The notes: generated from the sequence alone by a model not told the origin. A DNA stretch of 64,000 nucleotides from Brachynemurus nebulosus (GCA_035578155.1 JAPWDM010000001.1:90471576-90535575), one strand, 5' to 3'; shown: positions 24,655-35,760, counted from the first letter of the stretch. Numbers and translations: made by a program.

Positions 24655-25420
24655 TGGTTTTAAACAAATATTTGTAGTAAGTATATATAATTTGTGTATT
24701 AATGATCAGATACAGTATCCACTCGTATATAAAACTTTGCCTACACAAGGTTTATGAATGGTGTTGCTACAAAAATTATACTTTAAAACATAAAGAAGAA
24801 CATTTTTGCAAATTTCTTGTTAATTCAAATAAATGTCATAATTATAGCACTGTTAGAAACAAAAAATCTAGAGATAAGCTAGACTAAAAAAGACGATATT
24901 TTAGACCTAATTGAGTGCGCCAGCGCCAGTCCTTTAGTGATATGGATGTAAGCATCGATATATGCAAGTGATGAACTATCATTACAATGTTGGTAGATGG
25001 TATACATGATTTGGTTAAACTGGTTGGACTTAGGGAAAGAAAAAAAATATTATCGTTATCTATATTGGCTATGGTCTGAATTGTTACTTTTTTTTTTTGG
25101 TCATAGTTACGGAAATAGTGTATTGTACAATAAGTGGGAAGAGGAAGAGTGCAGTATACACATATGAGTGAAAAATAAGCTTCTCCTACGCATTTTACAC
25201 TACACTTTTTCTACGAGCACCTTCTTTTCGTAAAATTTACATTCATATTTATTTAAATAAGTAGTAAAAATTTTTTAAATTTATAATACAGTGGTAAGAT
25301 GTTTAAATTTTTGCCAAAGCATTTAAAACTATGGAAACAATAATAAATAATCAACTTACATATGTATATTTTTTTAAAATTATTATATAGATTATATATT
25401 AAATTGACGAAAACAGCCTA
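24655..25420. other. No recognisable feature
   Basis: AT-rich; the 61-codon open frame at 24702-24887 is Lys/Asn/Tyr-rich and matches no family. Confidence 0.4.
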
Positions 25421-25426
25421 CTTTTT

Positions 25427-25528
25427 AGCGAAATTCCAGAATGGAATTCAGCTATTACAGCCACTGTCATAGAGCGATTTAAACCCGTGACGGAAACCCG
25501 AGGTTCCTACAAACCGATATTCACTAAA

Positions 25529-25610
<82 letters not shown>

Positions 25611-25950
25611 GTGTCCGCGCGATAACTCTTGAACGAAATGTCCTACCTTTACGAAATTTGGTGAAAATATTGGCAAACCCCCAACCGTTGGACAAGTTCG
25701 TTAACCAGGAACCTCCGATGCCTAGGACATGGTTTTTTGGCAATTTTCGTGAAAAAAATTAATTTATTGCCAAAATTTCTCCTTATTCAAAAATTTTTGT
25801 AACATATTTTTACACTATTGAAACGAGGAGAAAAATCACACAAAAAAGGTTTCTAAACTATTATTCTATGTCAACTAGTTTCCGAGGAAAAGTAATGTTT
25901 GTAAACAGAAATTCGCTATGTTATGCAGGATGCTGCGACAGGGATATTTA
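25427..25950 (+). mobile_element. HINE-like element, complete, with (TA)n core
   Basis: Has all parts in order: AGCGAAATTCCAGAATGG at the 5' end, the 5' block, ATTCACTAAAATTTATATA, an uninterrupted (TA)n at 25535-25607, GTCCGCGCGATAACTCTTGA, the 3' block, the subterminal GAAATTCGCTA, the small hairpin GCAGGATGCTGC and the end GACAGGGATATTTA. T-runs lie at both junctions. Confidence 0.85.
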
Positions 25951-27078
25951 TTATATTAAGCCGTGGAAAATAATTTCGCACGCTATTTCCGCACAGTGTG
26001 GGCAATTGTTAACTTTTATATAAATAGTTACCCGTGCGCAAAATATTACTCTTAATAGTAGTGCAATAAGGGCGGGAAATTGTCGATTGCCCACGAGAGC
26101 GGAGTTGATCATAGTAAGTGCGCTCATTCGCTTGAGTGAGCAATCGATAATCACGCACGAGTTGCACATCCTATTTTTTATTACGAATTTCACAGACTTT
26201 TTCTATTATTATTACTTTTATTACTATTAATTTTTTATTACTTTTAAAAAAAAATATTTTTGAGTGTTTGTCTTTTTTTCTGAATTAAATATTGTTTAAA
26301 TTACTTTATTGATGATTTCTATAGAAATAATTATGAGATACTTATTAAATGAAAAATTAAGAGGCGGCTTTGCGTATTTTGATTAAATTTTGCGTGTTTT
26401 ATTGCCAATAATTACTTTCGGCACCCAAAAAGGCATGTGGGAAGAGTACAGTGGTCAAACAGCTATTTTGCGTACAAAAATGTGTGCGCCAAGTTAGTAG
26501 GGGAGAGGTGTGTCAGTAGTAACAAAAAAAATAAGCAGGCTAGTAACTTTGTACTTGTTAGTCACAGAGAATTAAATTTTTGGTAAGACACGGGCATTTT
26601 TCAGATTTTGAATGAGATGCAAAAAAAATACTCTATGTTGACATATAATTAAAATAACTGCATTTATGTGGATCAAAGCGTAATGTTACAATCGTCACCA
26701 ACAGAGGATCAAGTTGTTACAGGGCTTAGGTTCAATTGTGACACTCATTATTTAGTTGAATTTACACGTTAGTTATTATAATTAATCCAGTTTTAAAAAT
26801 TCTTCCTTACATATTGAGTGAGGAAGGTGACAAATAGCACAGTCTCAGACAATAGCTCTGAATTTTTTCTCTTTCGATTAGTCTTTTATCGGAATTCATA
26901 CATATACTTCATTGAATATATTTCCTATAATAGTTTTTCATTTTGCATATTATATGTATAGAATTTTTTTATTCTGAAAACAGTATGAATTAGATTAGAG
27001 ACTGATCCAGCAGTAATCTAATCTAATCGCGGACCGAGACTTCGACTAGAAAGCAAGGCTTTGAAACGAAATCGACTG
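25951..27078. other. Unassigned DNA with a mild GC-richer patch
   Basis: Bases 25960-26170 have moderate GC and short words repeated in inverse (TCGATTGCCCAC/GAGCAATCGATAA) but no definable ends. A small AATCTAATCTAAT palindrome lies near 26990-27025. Confidence 0.35.
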
Positions 27079-27079
27079 G

Positions 27080-27116
27080 CAAGTCTTGGTCTTGGTCTTG
27101 CATTTGCTCATCACTA
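27080..27116 (+). mobile_element. Solo right end of the CCAAGA-word hAT MITE family
   Basis: CAAGTCTTGGTCTTGGTCTT then GCATTTGCTCATCACTA is the same as the right end of the copy at 35895-36357. The rest of the element is missing or unrecognisable. Confidence 0.75.
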
Positions 27117-27492
27117 CTCTATCTCTAATAGTTTTCGAGATATCTTAAGAAATACGATTTGAACCCCCAACTTTAGTGACTTGTTTCATCCCGTAAACGT
27201 GGAAGATAGCCGATCATAAAAAATACGGGTTTGTTATTTTTGCCTATTCTACACACCAACCAAGTTCCATCAAAAATCGCGAATTTCACTCTGAGTGAGT
27301 GCATCTCCTTGTTAATCATGTTGGTCATTCAATTTCTACATTTTTGTACCTATTTTCTACCAAAGTTCTCTGACCTGTCAGTGTTAATGAATGCTCGACA
27401 TGAAGCAGTAATATCTTCCGTTTACTGTTCAGTTACTTTGTAGGTTTCTGTAGAAAGGTTTCAAAGCGTGGAAATCAGCTTTCTATTAAAAT

Positions 27493-27879
27493 ATGAATAT
27501 GATTAAAAGAGAAATGTTGCTCGAGCAAGAAAATAGTGGATCAGGTCGGGAGCGGAGAGCGCCATTTGAATACTTAAAGGACCGGTTAATTTTTCGAAAA
27601 TGGTTGGAAATTTTTACGGAAGCTGAAGCGGACGGAAGAGCATTGAAGATAATGGAATTCCATTTCAGGACTCGAAATCAAAATCGAAAAGGGATAAAAT
27701 TTGATAAATCGGACGAAAGTGGGGTTGAGTGGGATTTGAATAGTTTTCTTGGGATATTGGGAGCAGGTGGAAATGAAAAATTAATTTTTGGAGTGAGTGA
27801 AAATGGGACAAAAAATTTATTCCCGACAACAGCTTTACTTAAAAGTCGTTTGACGAGCAAAGCCAATCACTATAAATAA
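27493..27879 (+). CDS. Orphan ORF, 128 codons, function unknown
   Basis: This is the longest non-repetitive open frame in the window. The peptide is hydrophilic, rich in Glu, Lys, Arg and Gly, with a basic N-terminal third (RERRAPFEYLKDRLIFRKWL) and a Gly-rich centre (LGILGAGGNEKL). No signal peptide, membrane segment or known motif is seen. Its 3' part and the following about 100 bp (27790-27960) are related to 59300-59465, where the frame is broken, so the unit is probably part of a dispersed repeat. No splice sites or polyadenylation context support a host gene. Chance openness is possible. Confidence 0.25.
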   Translation: MNMIKREMLLEQENSGSGRERRAPFEYLKDRLIFRKWLEIFTEAEADGRALKIMEFHFRTRNQNRKGIKFDKSDESGVEWDLNSFLGILGAGGNEKLIFGVSENGTKNLFPTTALLKSRLTSKANHYK

Positions 27880-27981
27880 TTTATTTCGTACAAAATTTCG
27901 GGATATTTGATAAAATAATTAGATTTATAATTCTAATAACTTGACGTAAGTGAAACTGTGGGCCAGAGCTATACAATATTA

Positions 27982-28749
27982 CAGTGTTTTTCAACCTGTG
28001 GGTCGCGACCCCGTGGGGGGTCGCGAAGCCTTTTTAATAGGGTCGCAGTTATTTTAAAAATAAAACCACTCTAGTTTAATATATGTAATATTCAATAAAG
28101 AGACGGTTAATTAATGGTTACATTAATGTGATAGTTTCATACTTTCGCGTGATAAAGTTTCAAAATTACGGCTTATTTTCAAAAACAGTAAATCCGAATT
28201 TTAAATAATTGTCGTCATATAGACACTTTTTCTTTGGTTTTCTTTTATTACTCTCATTGGAACTTGAAGTTGACGGTTGTGCATATGTTTCCAAAAACAT
28301 ATCCATTTTCAATAAGTACAATGAGCATAGAATTTTTAATATTAGATAATAAAAGACAGTGAGCAACTACTAAACAAACAACAAGGCAATTCAATAAATT
28401 TAAACACTAACGCGAGTTCACAATTCAAAGAATTCAAATGGATTACGCTCGGAAGTGTTAAACGGCGACGACCGTCGCGCGTGAGCGTGTCACTTATTAC
28501 GCCACGCGCGCGTTCAGAAGCTACTATAAGTCGTCAACTTCGATGTCGATATAAAAATATGCCTGTTCCAAGTCCTTAGTTATGTATTTAATCGATACCT
28601 ACTAACTATGAAAATAATCAATAATGATGAACGGATTCGATATTCATAACATAAAAAATATAAAAGTTAATAATAGCGGAGGTTAGGGGGTCGCGAAATA
28701 TTTTTCCACATTAAGGGGGTCGCGCCATGAAAAAGGTTGAAAAACACTG
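27982..28749 (-). mobile_element. Deleted hAT element of the ZBED5-like group, 768 bp
   Basis: The left end CAGTGTTTTTCAACCTGTGG then GTCGCGACCC is matched in inverse at the right end. A perfect 8-bp duplication CAATATTA flanks it (27974-27981 and 28750-28757). It retains a piece of transposase N-terminus on the minus strand but has lost the catalytic region. A CpG-rich patch lies at 28440-28540. Confidence 0.95.
28166..28306 (-). pseudogene. N-terminal remnant of a ZBED5/SCAND3-like hAT transposase
   Basis: From the methionine at 28306 the peptide begins MDMFLE, has a Ser-rich stretch (PSTSSSNESNKRK) and then YDDNYLKFGFT, the conserved opening of ZBED5-type hAT transposases just before their zinc finger. 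It ends after about 46 residues at the internal deletion. It cannot function as a transposase. Confidence 0.75.
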
Positions 28750-28774
28750 CAATATTATATAAATGCAGTCCGAC

Positions 28775-28812
28775 ACCTGAGCGAAGCCAGGCCGTTAGTT
28801 ATTAATACTTAA
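28775..28812 (-). repeat. Diverged 'TAGCTG..GGCTTCGCTC' repeat fragment
   Basis: ACCTGAGCGAAGCCAGGCCG followed by TTAGTTATTAATA is a diverged relative of the fragment at 4268-4305 in the same orientation. Confidence 0.4.
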
Positions 28813-28819
28813 ATAAAAA

Positions 28820-30750
28820 TATCTATCCTTCAGATTAGCAGTGATTGATATTTTTTAATTACTCTCGATTTAACTATTTATTGATAATTTTTTTGATTTT
28901 CTGGCTACGAGCGATTTTCACACATAACATTCTGATTATTTCAACGAAAACATAATTATCTAAAATCCAGTGAAAGAATGACGAAGTTATGCTCGAACGA
29001 AAAATGTCATATAAATTGCTCTATAGGAGCTTCACTCGTCACGCTCACTCCGCTACAATACGTAAATACCAATTATTATTATTAAAAAAGGTATAGTCTT
29101 CACTCTTCATAGTGTCTATAAATTTTTAACGAAGAGTATTTGATAAACTACACGTTTTATATGTAAAAAGTAGAGCAAAATTAAATTTTTAACGAATTAT
29201 TTGATAGATTCATTGTATTAAAGAGTTGATATTGAATGCACATATTAATGATTCATTAAATATATAAACTGATTATTATTATTATTACATTGTGATATGA
29301 TGAATAACATAGCATGTGTTTATATACCTAGAGACGGCCTTTTGTTTCAAACCGTTCTGTACAATATATGTATTTATTATAATATTAAATATCGCACTAG
29401 GTAGTTGGTAACTGTCGTGCTATGCCGACGCACACATACAATACATTAGCTTCAATAAAACAATGGATAATTAATATCACTATTTGTTCTTAAAACACAA
29501 TATTAGTCAGACATACTACTGTGTTTTCTTGAACTTATGATGCTTTAATTGTTCTAGATATCGTAGGGAGTGTCATTATTTGAACATATCTGGCGGGCGC
29601 TGTGTTATTTTGTTTTATTCTGGCAATGCCGTGTTTGAAATTCATTGTTTTGGGTTTTGTTTATTGTATGATATTTTTCTTTGAATTTCGTTTTCGTCCT
29701 TGTTATATAAGCAAACTAAAACTAATGTTATTAATACAAATGCAAAAATAATATTATTTGCAAGTACTGGTTTTGGGTGTGATTCCTATTAAACTGTGTG
29801 AAGTTGGCACTCACTTGTGCGAATTTTTCGATTTAAGTGTACGCATTCGTTTGTCCACGTTTGTCCATTATTGTCCAATAAAAATTTTCGATTGTCCACT
29901 TTTTGTTTCGGAATGGCGGCCCAAAAACTTTTTTTGAAAATTTTTGCCACTGACACCCACAAATTGCAAAAAAATTTTTAAACCACCCAGATCGTTTGTT
30001 CTTCGTTTGTTCATGTTTGTCCAGCAATTAGTTTCGTTTGTCCACCCACTGATTAATTATAATTAATTATTAAAATTTTCAGAAAATGTGAAGTTTGCAC
30101 CATTTTTTTGGAATTTTTTAATTTTTTTACTTCATTTGTTTGTCCATTGTTAGTTCAAATTGTCTATCCCCAAGTTTCGTTTATCCACACGCCACTTTAA
30201 AATCACAAGTGAGAAACATTTTACATTGAACTATTATTCTAAACGATTTGAATAGAACCTGGACCAACGAGTTCTGGACATGTACAATAGAAACTCGGTC
30301 ATAAAAAATAACTTCCAAATATAAGCAAACCAAAAATGTCCTAATCAAACTATAATAATATTTGAGCGAAGAAAAACTCGATGTGAACAAACCCAAAAAA
30401 TCATGGGAAAACCAAAAATGCTTCTGAATAAACGAAAAAAAGGCTTAAATATTTTCAAAATTGGTTTAGTTTTAATTTTATTAATTTCTTATAACAAATA
30501 TTTTCTGACAGCAGCGGTTTAATATTGATTCATTGTTTTGCAAAAGTTTACAGCAATTTCGTTGTTAGACATTTCCAAAATGGTAAAAAATACTGCAAAA
30601 CCTCCTCATCAAGGTGAAGTACACCGACTTCTCTTTAACCGGACAATACACAAACGTCGTCCGTTTAGACAATTAATATGTATATAGGGTGTTTCTCTAC
30701 ACAATTTATTTTTATATAAAAGTTAAAGTAGTTTTGTTAAAATAACTTTC
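28820..30750. other. Unassigned DNA; GTTTGTCCA word cluster at 29790-30190
   Basis: Nothing is recognised before 29790. From there GTTTGTCCA and near variants occur about eight times. Two segments, from 29799 (GTGTGAAGTTGGCAC) and from 30088 (AATGTGAAGTTTGCAC), are diverged direct copies about 289 bp apart. This suggests an old tandem duplication of an unknown repeat. Confidence 0.45.
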
Positions 30751-30753
30751 TAA

Positions 30754-31080
30754 AGAATATTATCAACATCATCTCATACAAAAACCAAATCGAAACAAAC
30801 TGGATCGAAAATTCTGAATAATACTGAGTCTCAAATATTGCCTTGTCATCAGGATCCACAGCCATCAACCTCGTCTTATAATCAGAATTTGCAATTCTCG
30901 AATTCAACTAATATCGAAATTGATATAATTGAAGCGGACTGCTTTTGCTCAGTTTGCAATCTCCCAGAAATATTGAACATGCGAAAGTGTCAAAAATGTG
31001 GTGACTGGGCCCATAAAAACTGCATTGGGTTTACAAGTGATGACGAAGACGATTATTTTTGCATCAACTGTGTGAATTAA
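30754..31080 (+). CDS. PHD-like zinc-finger ORF, probable transposase C-terminal exon
   Basis: Open from just after a stop at 30751 to TAA at 31078, about 108 residues; no ATG lies at the beginning, so it may be an exon or a 5'-truncated copy. The first half is Ser/Thr/Gln-rich linker (contains QPSTSSYNQ). The last 45 residues form an intact PHD-like finger: CSVC at the start, CQKCGDWAHKNC in the middle, and FCINC at the end, giving the Cys4-His-Cys3 spacing. Fingers of this kind sit at the C-terminus of pogo/Tigger-type and related transposases in insects, where the order is CxxC..CxxCxxWxHxxC..CxxC. No catalytic domain is visible upstream within 300 bp. The complete set of metal ligands with no stop makes this the best-preserved protein domain in the window. 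It might alternatively be an exon of a host gene. Confidence 0.55.
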   Translation, partial: RILSTSSHTKTKSKQTGSKILNNTESQILPCHQDPQPSTSSYNQNLQFSNSTNIEIDIIEADCFCSVCNLPEILNMRKCQKCGDWAHKNCIGFTSDDEDDYFCINCVN

Positions 31081-31234
31081 TTACAGTTTCTATTTAATTT
31101 TTATAAATATAATAAAGAAAAATTGATAAATGTACTGAAACGGCTATGGGCCTTATTAAAAGCACATGTATGAAAAAAGGCCCAAAATCATTTTTTTAAA
31201 CTGTGATTATTATTACAATATTGTCATATGAAAG

Positions 31235-31377
<143 letters not shown>

Positions 31378-31510
31378 TTTTGTTTCTAATCTGTGAATTT
31401 TATTACACTGGAATTTTTAAAAAAATTTGATTAACTTCGGTTTAATTTATATTTTTATGTTAAGTGAGCCTTATTAACACGACCTACTTTATGTATAGAT
31501 ATATGTAAAT

Positions 31511-31702
31511 TAGAGATGTTACGGATATCGGAAACCGTAACCGAAATTACCGGATATCCGAAATAATTAATTATCCGTAACCGAAACCGTATCCGAAACA
31601 TTATCCGATATTATTATATATCCGTAACCGAAACCGAAAAAGATGTTTTAAATATCCGTATCCGTATTCGTATCTGACATTTCCTATCCATAACATCCCT
31701 AA
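31511..31702. mobile_element. hAT MITE made of CCGTAACCGAAA words
   Basis: Ends TAGAGATGTTACGGAT and, in inverse, TAGGGATGTTATGGAT. The flanks ATGTAAAT and TTGTAAAT fit an 8-bp duplication with one mismatch. The interior is a degenerate array of ATCCGTAACCGAAACCG words in both orientations. Same architecture as the MITEs at 35895, 42510 and 45164. Confidence 0.78.
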
Positions 31703-31724
31703 TTGTAAATATACGTAGGTATGT

Positions 31725-31975
31725 ATGTATGTATATCTGTGTCTCTCGAACGAAGCCCTAATAACTTGGATGAATTCGTCAGCCAGATATATCCGATTTT
31801 TAGAAGCCAAAATTTTGGCCATTTTTTTGCATTCTGTGTTTTTTTGCAAAAAAAGGCCAGATTTCAAAAAAAAGTGTTAAATTTTTTTTAACCATCGAAA
31901 AGAGCATAAGAAATTAGATAAAATTAGCTCCTAAAACATTGTTCTAAGTGAACTGGCTTCTGAGAAACATTAAAA
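31725..31975 (+). mobile_element. Strongly diverged HINE-like 3' fragment
   Basis: The order of family words is still visible (TCTCGAACGAAG, CTTGGATGAATTCGTCAGCC, ATCGAAAAGAG..AT(A/C)A(G/C)A, CTAAGTGAACTGGCTTCTGAGAAA) but the terminus is missing. Confidence 0.5.
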
Positions 31976-32104
31976 AATTTGTTTAATTTCTTTACGATAA
32001 ATGCTTCATCGTTTTTGTTATTACAATAACAATACTTATATCTAAAGGATAGGGTTTGAAGAGAAAGTCGCCAATAATTACCACTAAATATTGATAATTT
32101 ATTT

Positions 32105-32139
32105 CGCAACGTTTCGAAACCTAGTTTCATCATCAGGCG
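32105..32139 (-). ncRNA. Hammerhead-ribozyme-like core in the Penelope terminal repeat
   Basis: On the minus strand: CGC, CTGATGA, T, stem GAAAC-TAG-GTTTC, GAA, ACGT, T, GCG. This gives the conserved CUGAUGA and GAA strands, a 5-bp stem II, a short self-complementary stem III (ACGU), a permissible cleavage triplet (GUU) and a 3-bp stem I (CGC/GCG). Penelope-like elements are known to carry hammerhead motifs with minimal stem III. One unpaired U follows CUGAUGA, which weakens the case. Confidence 0.5.
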
Positions 32140-32305
32140 TACTGTATACATTTAAAAAAAAAAGAAAAAATTATCATATTTAATAAATGTTAATAAAATT
32201 ATTATATTTAATAAATGTCTTCTTAGCTGTATTATTGTCTGTGCGAGATGACTGATGTTTGTAAAATAAATGAGTAGTGTTTTTTATTAGTTTGTTAATC
32301 ATCTT

Positions 32306-33071
32306 TACAATCACCAGTCATTTCGCACAGACAATATTACGGCTAAAAAGACATTTATTCTAATTCCATATATTAATACTCAAATACCAGCACACTCCCG
32401 TTACCTTAAAACACATAATTTTAATACCTATAGTTATCCTAATTCCATAAAACTTATGCTCCATTCAAAATTAAAACCATCAATACCCATCAAAATACAA
32501 AATAATATCGTTTACAACAGGCCTGGGCAAATAGCGGCCCGCGGTAGAATTTTGTCTGGCCCATGAAGCATTGTATATAAATATATATTATTATTAAACA
32601 CACAAATATTAGTTTTTGTCTAACATAAATTGGAGCATAAAAAATTTTAAATAAAATATTAAGCAATAGGTACTTAAAGGCCTGAGGTCAAATTTTCATC
32701 TGCAATGTGGGCCCGACTATCAAAATATTTGCTCACCCCTGGTCTACAAAGTAAGCTGTATAAACTGTCCTAGTCTTTATGTGGGCCAAACGTCTCAATA
32801 AGTACTAGAAAGTCGTGTAAAGCAACACCAGTGGGACATAAAAAGAGGAGAAGAAAAAACTGGTTTATCTCAGCATTCAATCACTATGGACCATCGTTTT
32901 GATTTTGTCAATGCGAGCATATTACAAAAAGAAAAAAATTTTGAAAGGCGATGCAACATCAAAAATTTGTGGATCTCTACTGAATATCACAATATAAACA
33001 ATCAAAATGACATTTCATATGTTACCAACTATGAATTCATCTGCAGTACTGCAGGGAAACTATTGCAATAA
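32306..33071 (+). pseudogene. Penelope-like C-terminal region with GIY-YIG endonuclease
   Basis: The frame reads ILIPYINTQIP, then SIKLMLHSKLKP, then (after removing the MITE at 32518-32741 and one copy of its duplication) VYKVSCINCPSLYVGQTSQ, the start of a GIY-YIG-type nuclease domain as in Penelope-like elements, with the two-cysteine insertion. It continues through ESRVKQHQWDIKRG and LSQHSITMDHRFDF to CSTAG.. and a stop at 33069. One TAA interrupts the frame just after GQTSQ. The reverse transcriptase core upstream is missing. In intact elements this nuclease nicks target DNA for target-primed reverse transcription. The copy is dead. Confidence 0.85.
32518..32741. mobile_element. hAT MITE (224 bp) inside the Penelope nuclease domain
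   Basis: Ends CAGGCCTGGGCAAATAGCG and, in inverse, CAGGGGTGAGCAAATATTT. The flanks GTTTACAA (32510-32517) and GTCTACAA (32742-32749) are an 8-bp duplication with one change. Removing it restores the coding frame of the host element. Confidence 0.92.
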
Positions 33072-33407
33072 GCCAAATTCACATGTATCGACAAAAATTT
33101 AGGTTCTTTTGTTTCTAGTCCATTAACTTTTTATTAACTTATTAACTGTCTTTTAAACTTTTCTCATTTTAATTTTAAATTTCAATTTTAACAAACTAAT
33201 TTTTAATTGTTTTTAAACTCATATGATATTATAACTTTTAATTTTTTAAACTTTTACTGATTTTCATTATGTACAATAATTTTGTGTATGATAATAACAA
33301 CTACAATGCATGTAAATATTAATCTTTGCATATATACTGTTCACTCTTTTCTATTTTTTCTGTTTTCAATTTCTTATTCTTGTTAAATATGATAATTCTC
33401 TCCTTTT

Positions 33408-33534
33408 AGCGAATTTTCAGAAAGAATTCTGGAAATTCAGCTATTACAGTAGGTGTCATGACGCGACTTGAGCCCGGGACTATGGCAGAAATTTGTTTTG
33501 AGGTCCCTAGAAACCGAAAATAATATTCACTAAA

Positions 33535-33610
<76 letters not shown>

Positions 33611-33958
33611 GTATGTATATATGTATGTATTAGCACGATAACTCTTCAGGAAAAATTGTTAGCTTTACAAAATTTGGTGACAACGTTGGAAATCCAAAAA
33701 TCTTGGATGAGTTCTTCAGCCAAACACGTCGGATGCCAGGAACTTGGTTTTTGTTCTTGCAAAAAATTAGTTTTTTGCCAAAATTTCCACTTATTCAAAA
33801 ACTTTTGCGAAATTTTTTTACACCATTTAAAAGAGGAGAAAAAATTACATAAAAAAGGTCTTTAAACTTTTTTTCTATGTCAACTAGTTTCCGAGAAAAA
33901 CGAATTTTTATAAATGGAAATTCGCTATGTTATTCAGGATGCTGCGACAGGGGTATTT
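33408..33958 (+). mobile_element. HINE-like element, complete, with (TA)n core
   Basis: Starts AGCGAATTTTCAG after a TTTT run. The 5' block (GACGCGACTTGAGCCCGGGA) leads to ATTCACTAAAATTTATATA and (TA)n at 33539-33598 with TATG units. Then come GCACGATAACTC, the 3' block, GGAAATTCGCTATG, the hairpin zone and the end GACAGGGGTATTTTA. It is inserted between the Penelope coding region and its 3' terminal repeat. Confidence 0.85.
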
Positions 33959-33972
33959 TATATGTATACAGT

Positions 33973-34010
33973 ACGCTTGATGATGAAACTTTAGGTTTCG
34001 AAACGTTGCG
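33973..34010 (+). ncRNA. Degenerate hammerhead-like core, 3' Penelope repeat
   Basis: The plus-strand counterpart of 32105-32139: CGCT then TGATGA, T, stem GAAAC-TTTAG-GTTTC, GAA, ACGT, T, GCG. The invariant C before UGAUGA is U here, so this copy should be inactive. Confidence 0.45.
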
Positions 34011-34169
34011 AAATAAATTGTCAATATTTAGTAGTAATTATTGGTGATTTTCTCTCCAAACCCTATCCTTAAACAATTGAATAATATCACCTAACCTCCT
34101 TACTAATATTTATATCTGTTTCATTTTTTAAAATTAAAATTAACTAACTTTTCAAGAACGCATTACTAT

Positions 34170-34545
34170 CGATTTTGAAAATTTGTTCACTTGTAAAGAG
34201 CTAAACTATTTTAGATGGATATACGAGTAGGTTATGTTATATGAGGTTCGTCAGGGTCCAGGGGTCCCAAAAGCGCCAAAAATAAACTACCAACAGATTT
34301 TGAAAATTTTTTGATCGTTAAAAAATTATTTTAAATGGATATAGGCTATACTATATAAGAGCCACCAGGGTTCTGGGGACCCAAAAGCGCTAAAAATTAG
34401 CGCTACTCAACCGTATTTGAAATTTTTTCCACTGTTAAAAAGTTAAACTGTTTTAGATGGATACAGGTTGTTATATGAGATCCGCCAGTGTCCAGTCTCT
34501 GGAAATTCGCTGTATTTTATAGATGCTACGACAGGGGATTTGACT
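34170..34545 (+). mobile_element. HINE-like 3' end with three diverged ~110-120-bp repeat units
   Basis: Three units carry the words AAACT(A/G)TTTTAGATGGATA, GGGGTCCCAAAAGCGC and TTGAAATTTTTTC; they are relatives (in inverse) of the 59990-61135 minisatellite. They lead directly into GGAAATTCGCTGTATTTTAT and GATGCTACGACAGGGGATTT, the family 3' end. Confidence 0.65.
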
Positions 34546-34559
34546 TTTGACTGGTTATA

Positions 34560-35760
34560 AAGTCAATTAAAGATCAGGCAAAGATGTATATGTCACAACA
34601 GGGAAAGCTGTTGCACAAATCATTTCGGGCACATTCATGGGAAACTGTACCATTAAAAGCTAGACAACAGGCTTATCGGTCATGTACCCCATTCCCTACA
34701 GCAAGGCGTACTTGGTAGATGATACCTAGTTGACAAGTGAGATTTTGTAACTATGTTCCAAGACGTGAAACTAGCTAGTATTGTGGTAAATTGTATTTTT
34801 TAAGTTGGAATTAAGCTCACTAATTGTTTCATAAAATTACATCTTCCTCATTTTCATAATAATGTTGCAACATGAATATAAATATACTAATAGTATTTAA
34901 GATAGATTGATGGTGCTCTATCAAAAGCAGAACACGCGAATGTTAACATCGTTAACATTAATACAAGCCAGATATGCATACATACAAGTACATGCAGAAA
35001 TATAAGCTGATATAACATATTACTTGCTAATACTATATTAGATACTCTATAAAATTTAACTACGATATTGTACATACACACATACATACTATTTGTCTAA
35101 TATAACATTTACTTTCAGAGTTCTATTCTTATAAATAACTAAAAGTAGTTACTAGTAAATGTGATGTTAATATGACATACGTACAGGATGCGTCATCAAA
35201 ATCAGCAAGAAATTGCCGAAAGAAAGGTCAAAGTGCGGTGGTATAATATGCTGCGAACTTAGTTTCTGGTATTATCAAAAAATAATTATAACAAACGAAG
35301 GACAAATAAAGAAATAAGAATATTAATGTTAATGACAAGTAGATGTAGGTTTATTTTATTTGTCGGAAAATTTAATTATAGCAAATATTTGTTTCCTTCA
35401 GTGTAGATAAATGTACGTATACCTTACAGTGAAAATGTCAAGAAAAAGTTTTGACGTAAGTTAGCCAATAAACTGTCGCAATACCCTTTACAAGATAAAG
35501 ACAGAAGATTTTACCTTTTTTTTTTAAATTTCTTTAGAATTGCAGTTCATCCGGTTACTTCAGTTTTTGGAAATCACAAGTCTGAACACTGAATTCTCTC
35601 AATAGTTTCTTTCAACAACAAGAGCTAAAAAAGTAGGTACTATATTGCTGCCGTTACACTTTTCTGTACAAAAAGATTAATAGAGTGTGAATCTAAAGTT
35701 GCACCCACTAGAGAGATTTTCCAATTAAAATTGGAGATAAAATTCAAACCAGGGCAAATA
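34560..35760. other. No recognisable feature
   Basis: AT-rich DNA with scattered TACATA words near 34970-35090. Bases 34600-34780 are slightly GC-richer but open in no useful frame. Confidence 0.4.

Larger units (their letters stand above)
32040..34080 (+). mobile_element. Penelope-like retroelement with inverted terminal copies, twice interrupted
   Basis: The segment 33959-34080 and, in inverse, 32040-32160 are copies of the same ~120-bp terminal sequence. A second inverse pair (32219-32262 with 32306-32352) marks the head-to-head junction of an inverted, truncated 5' copy with the main copy. Between them lies the C-terminal coding part. Such inverted partial copies are typical of Penelope-like elements. 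A hAT MITE (32518-32741) and a HINE-like element (33408-33958) were inserted later. Confidence 0.85.
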
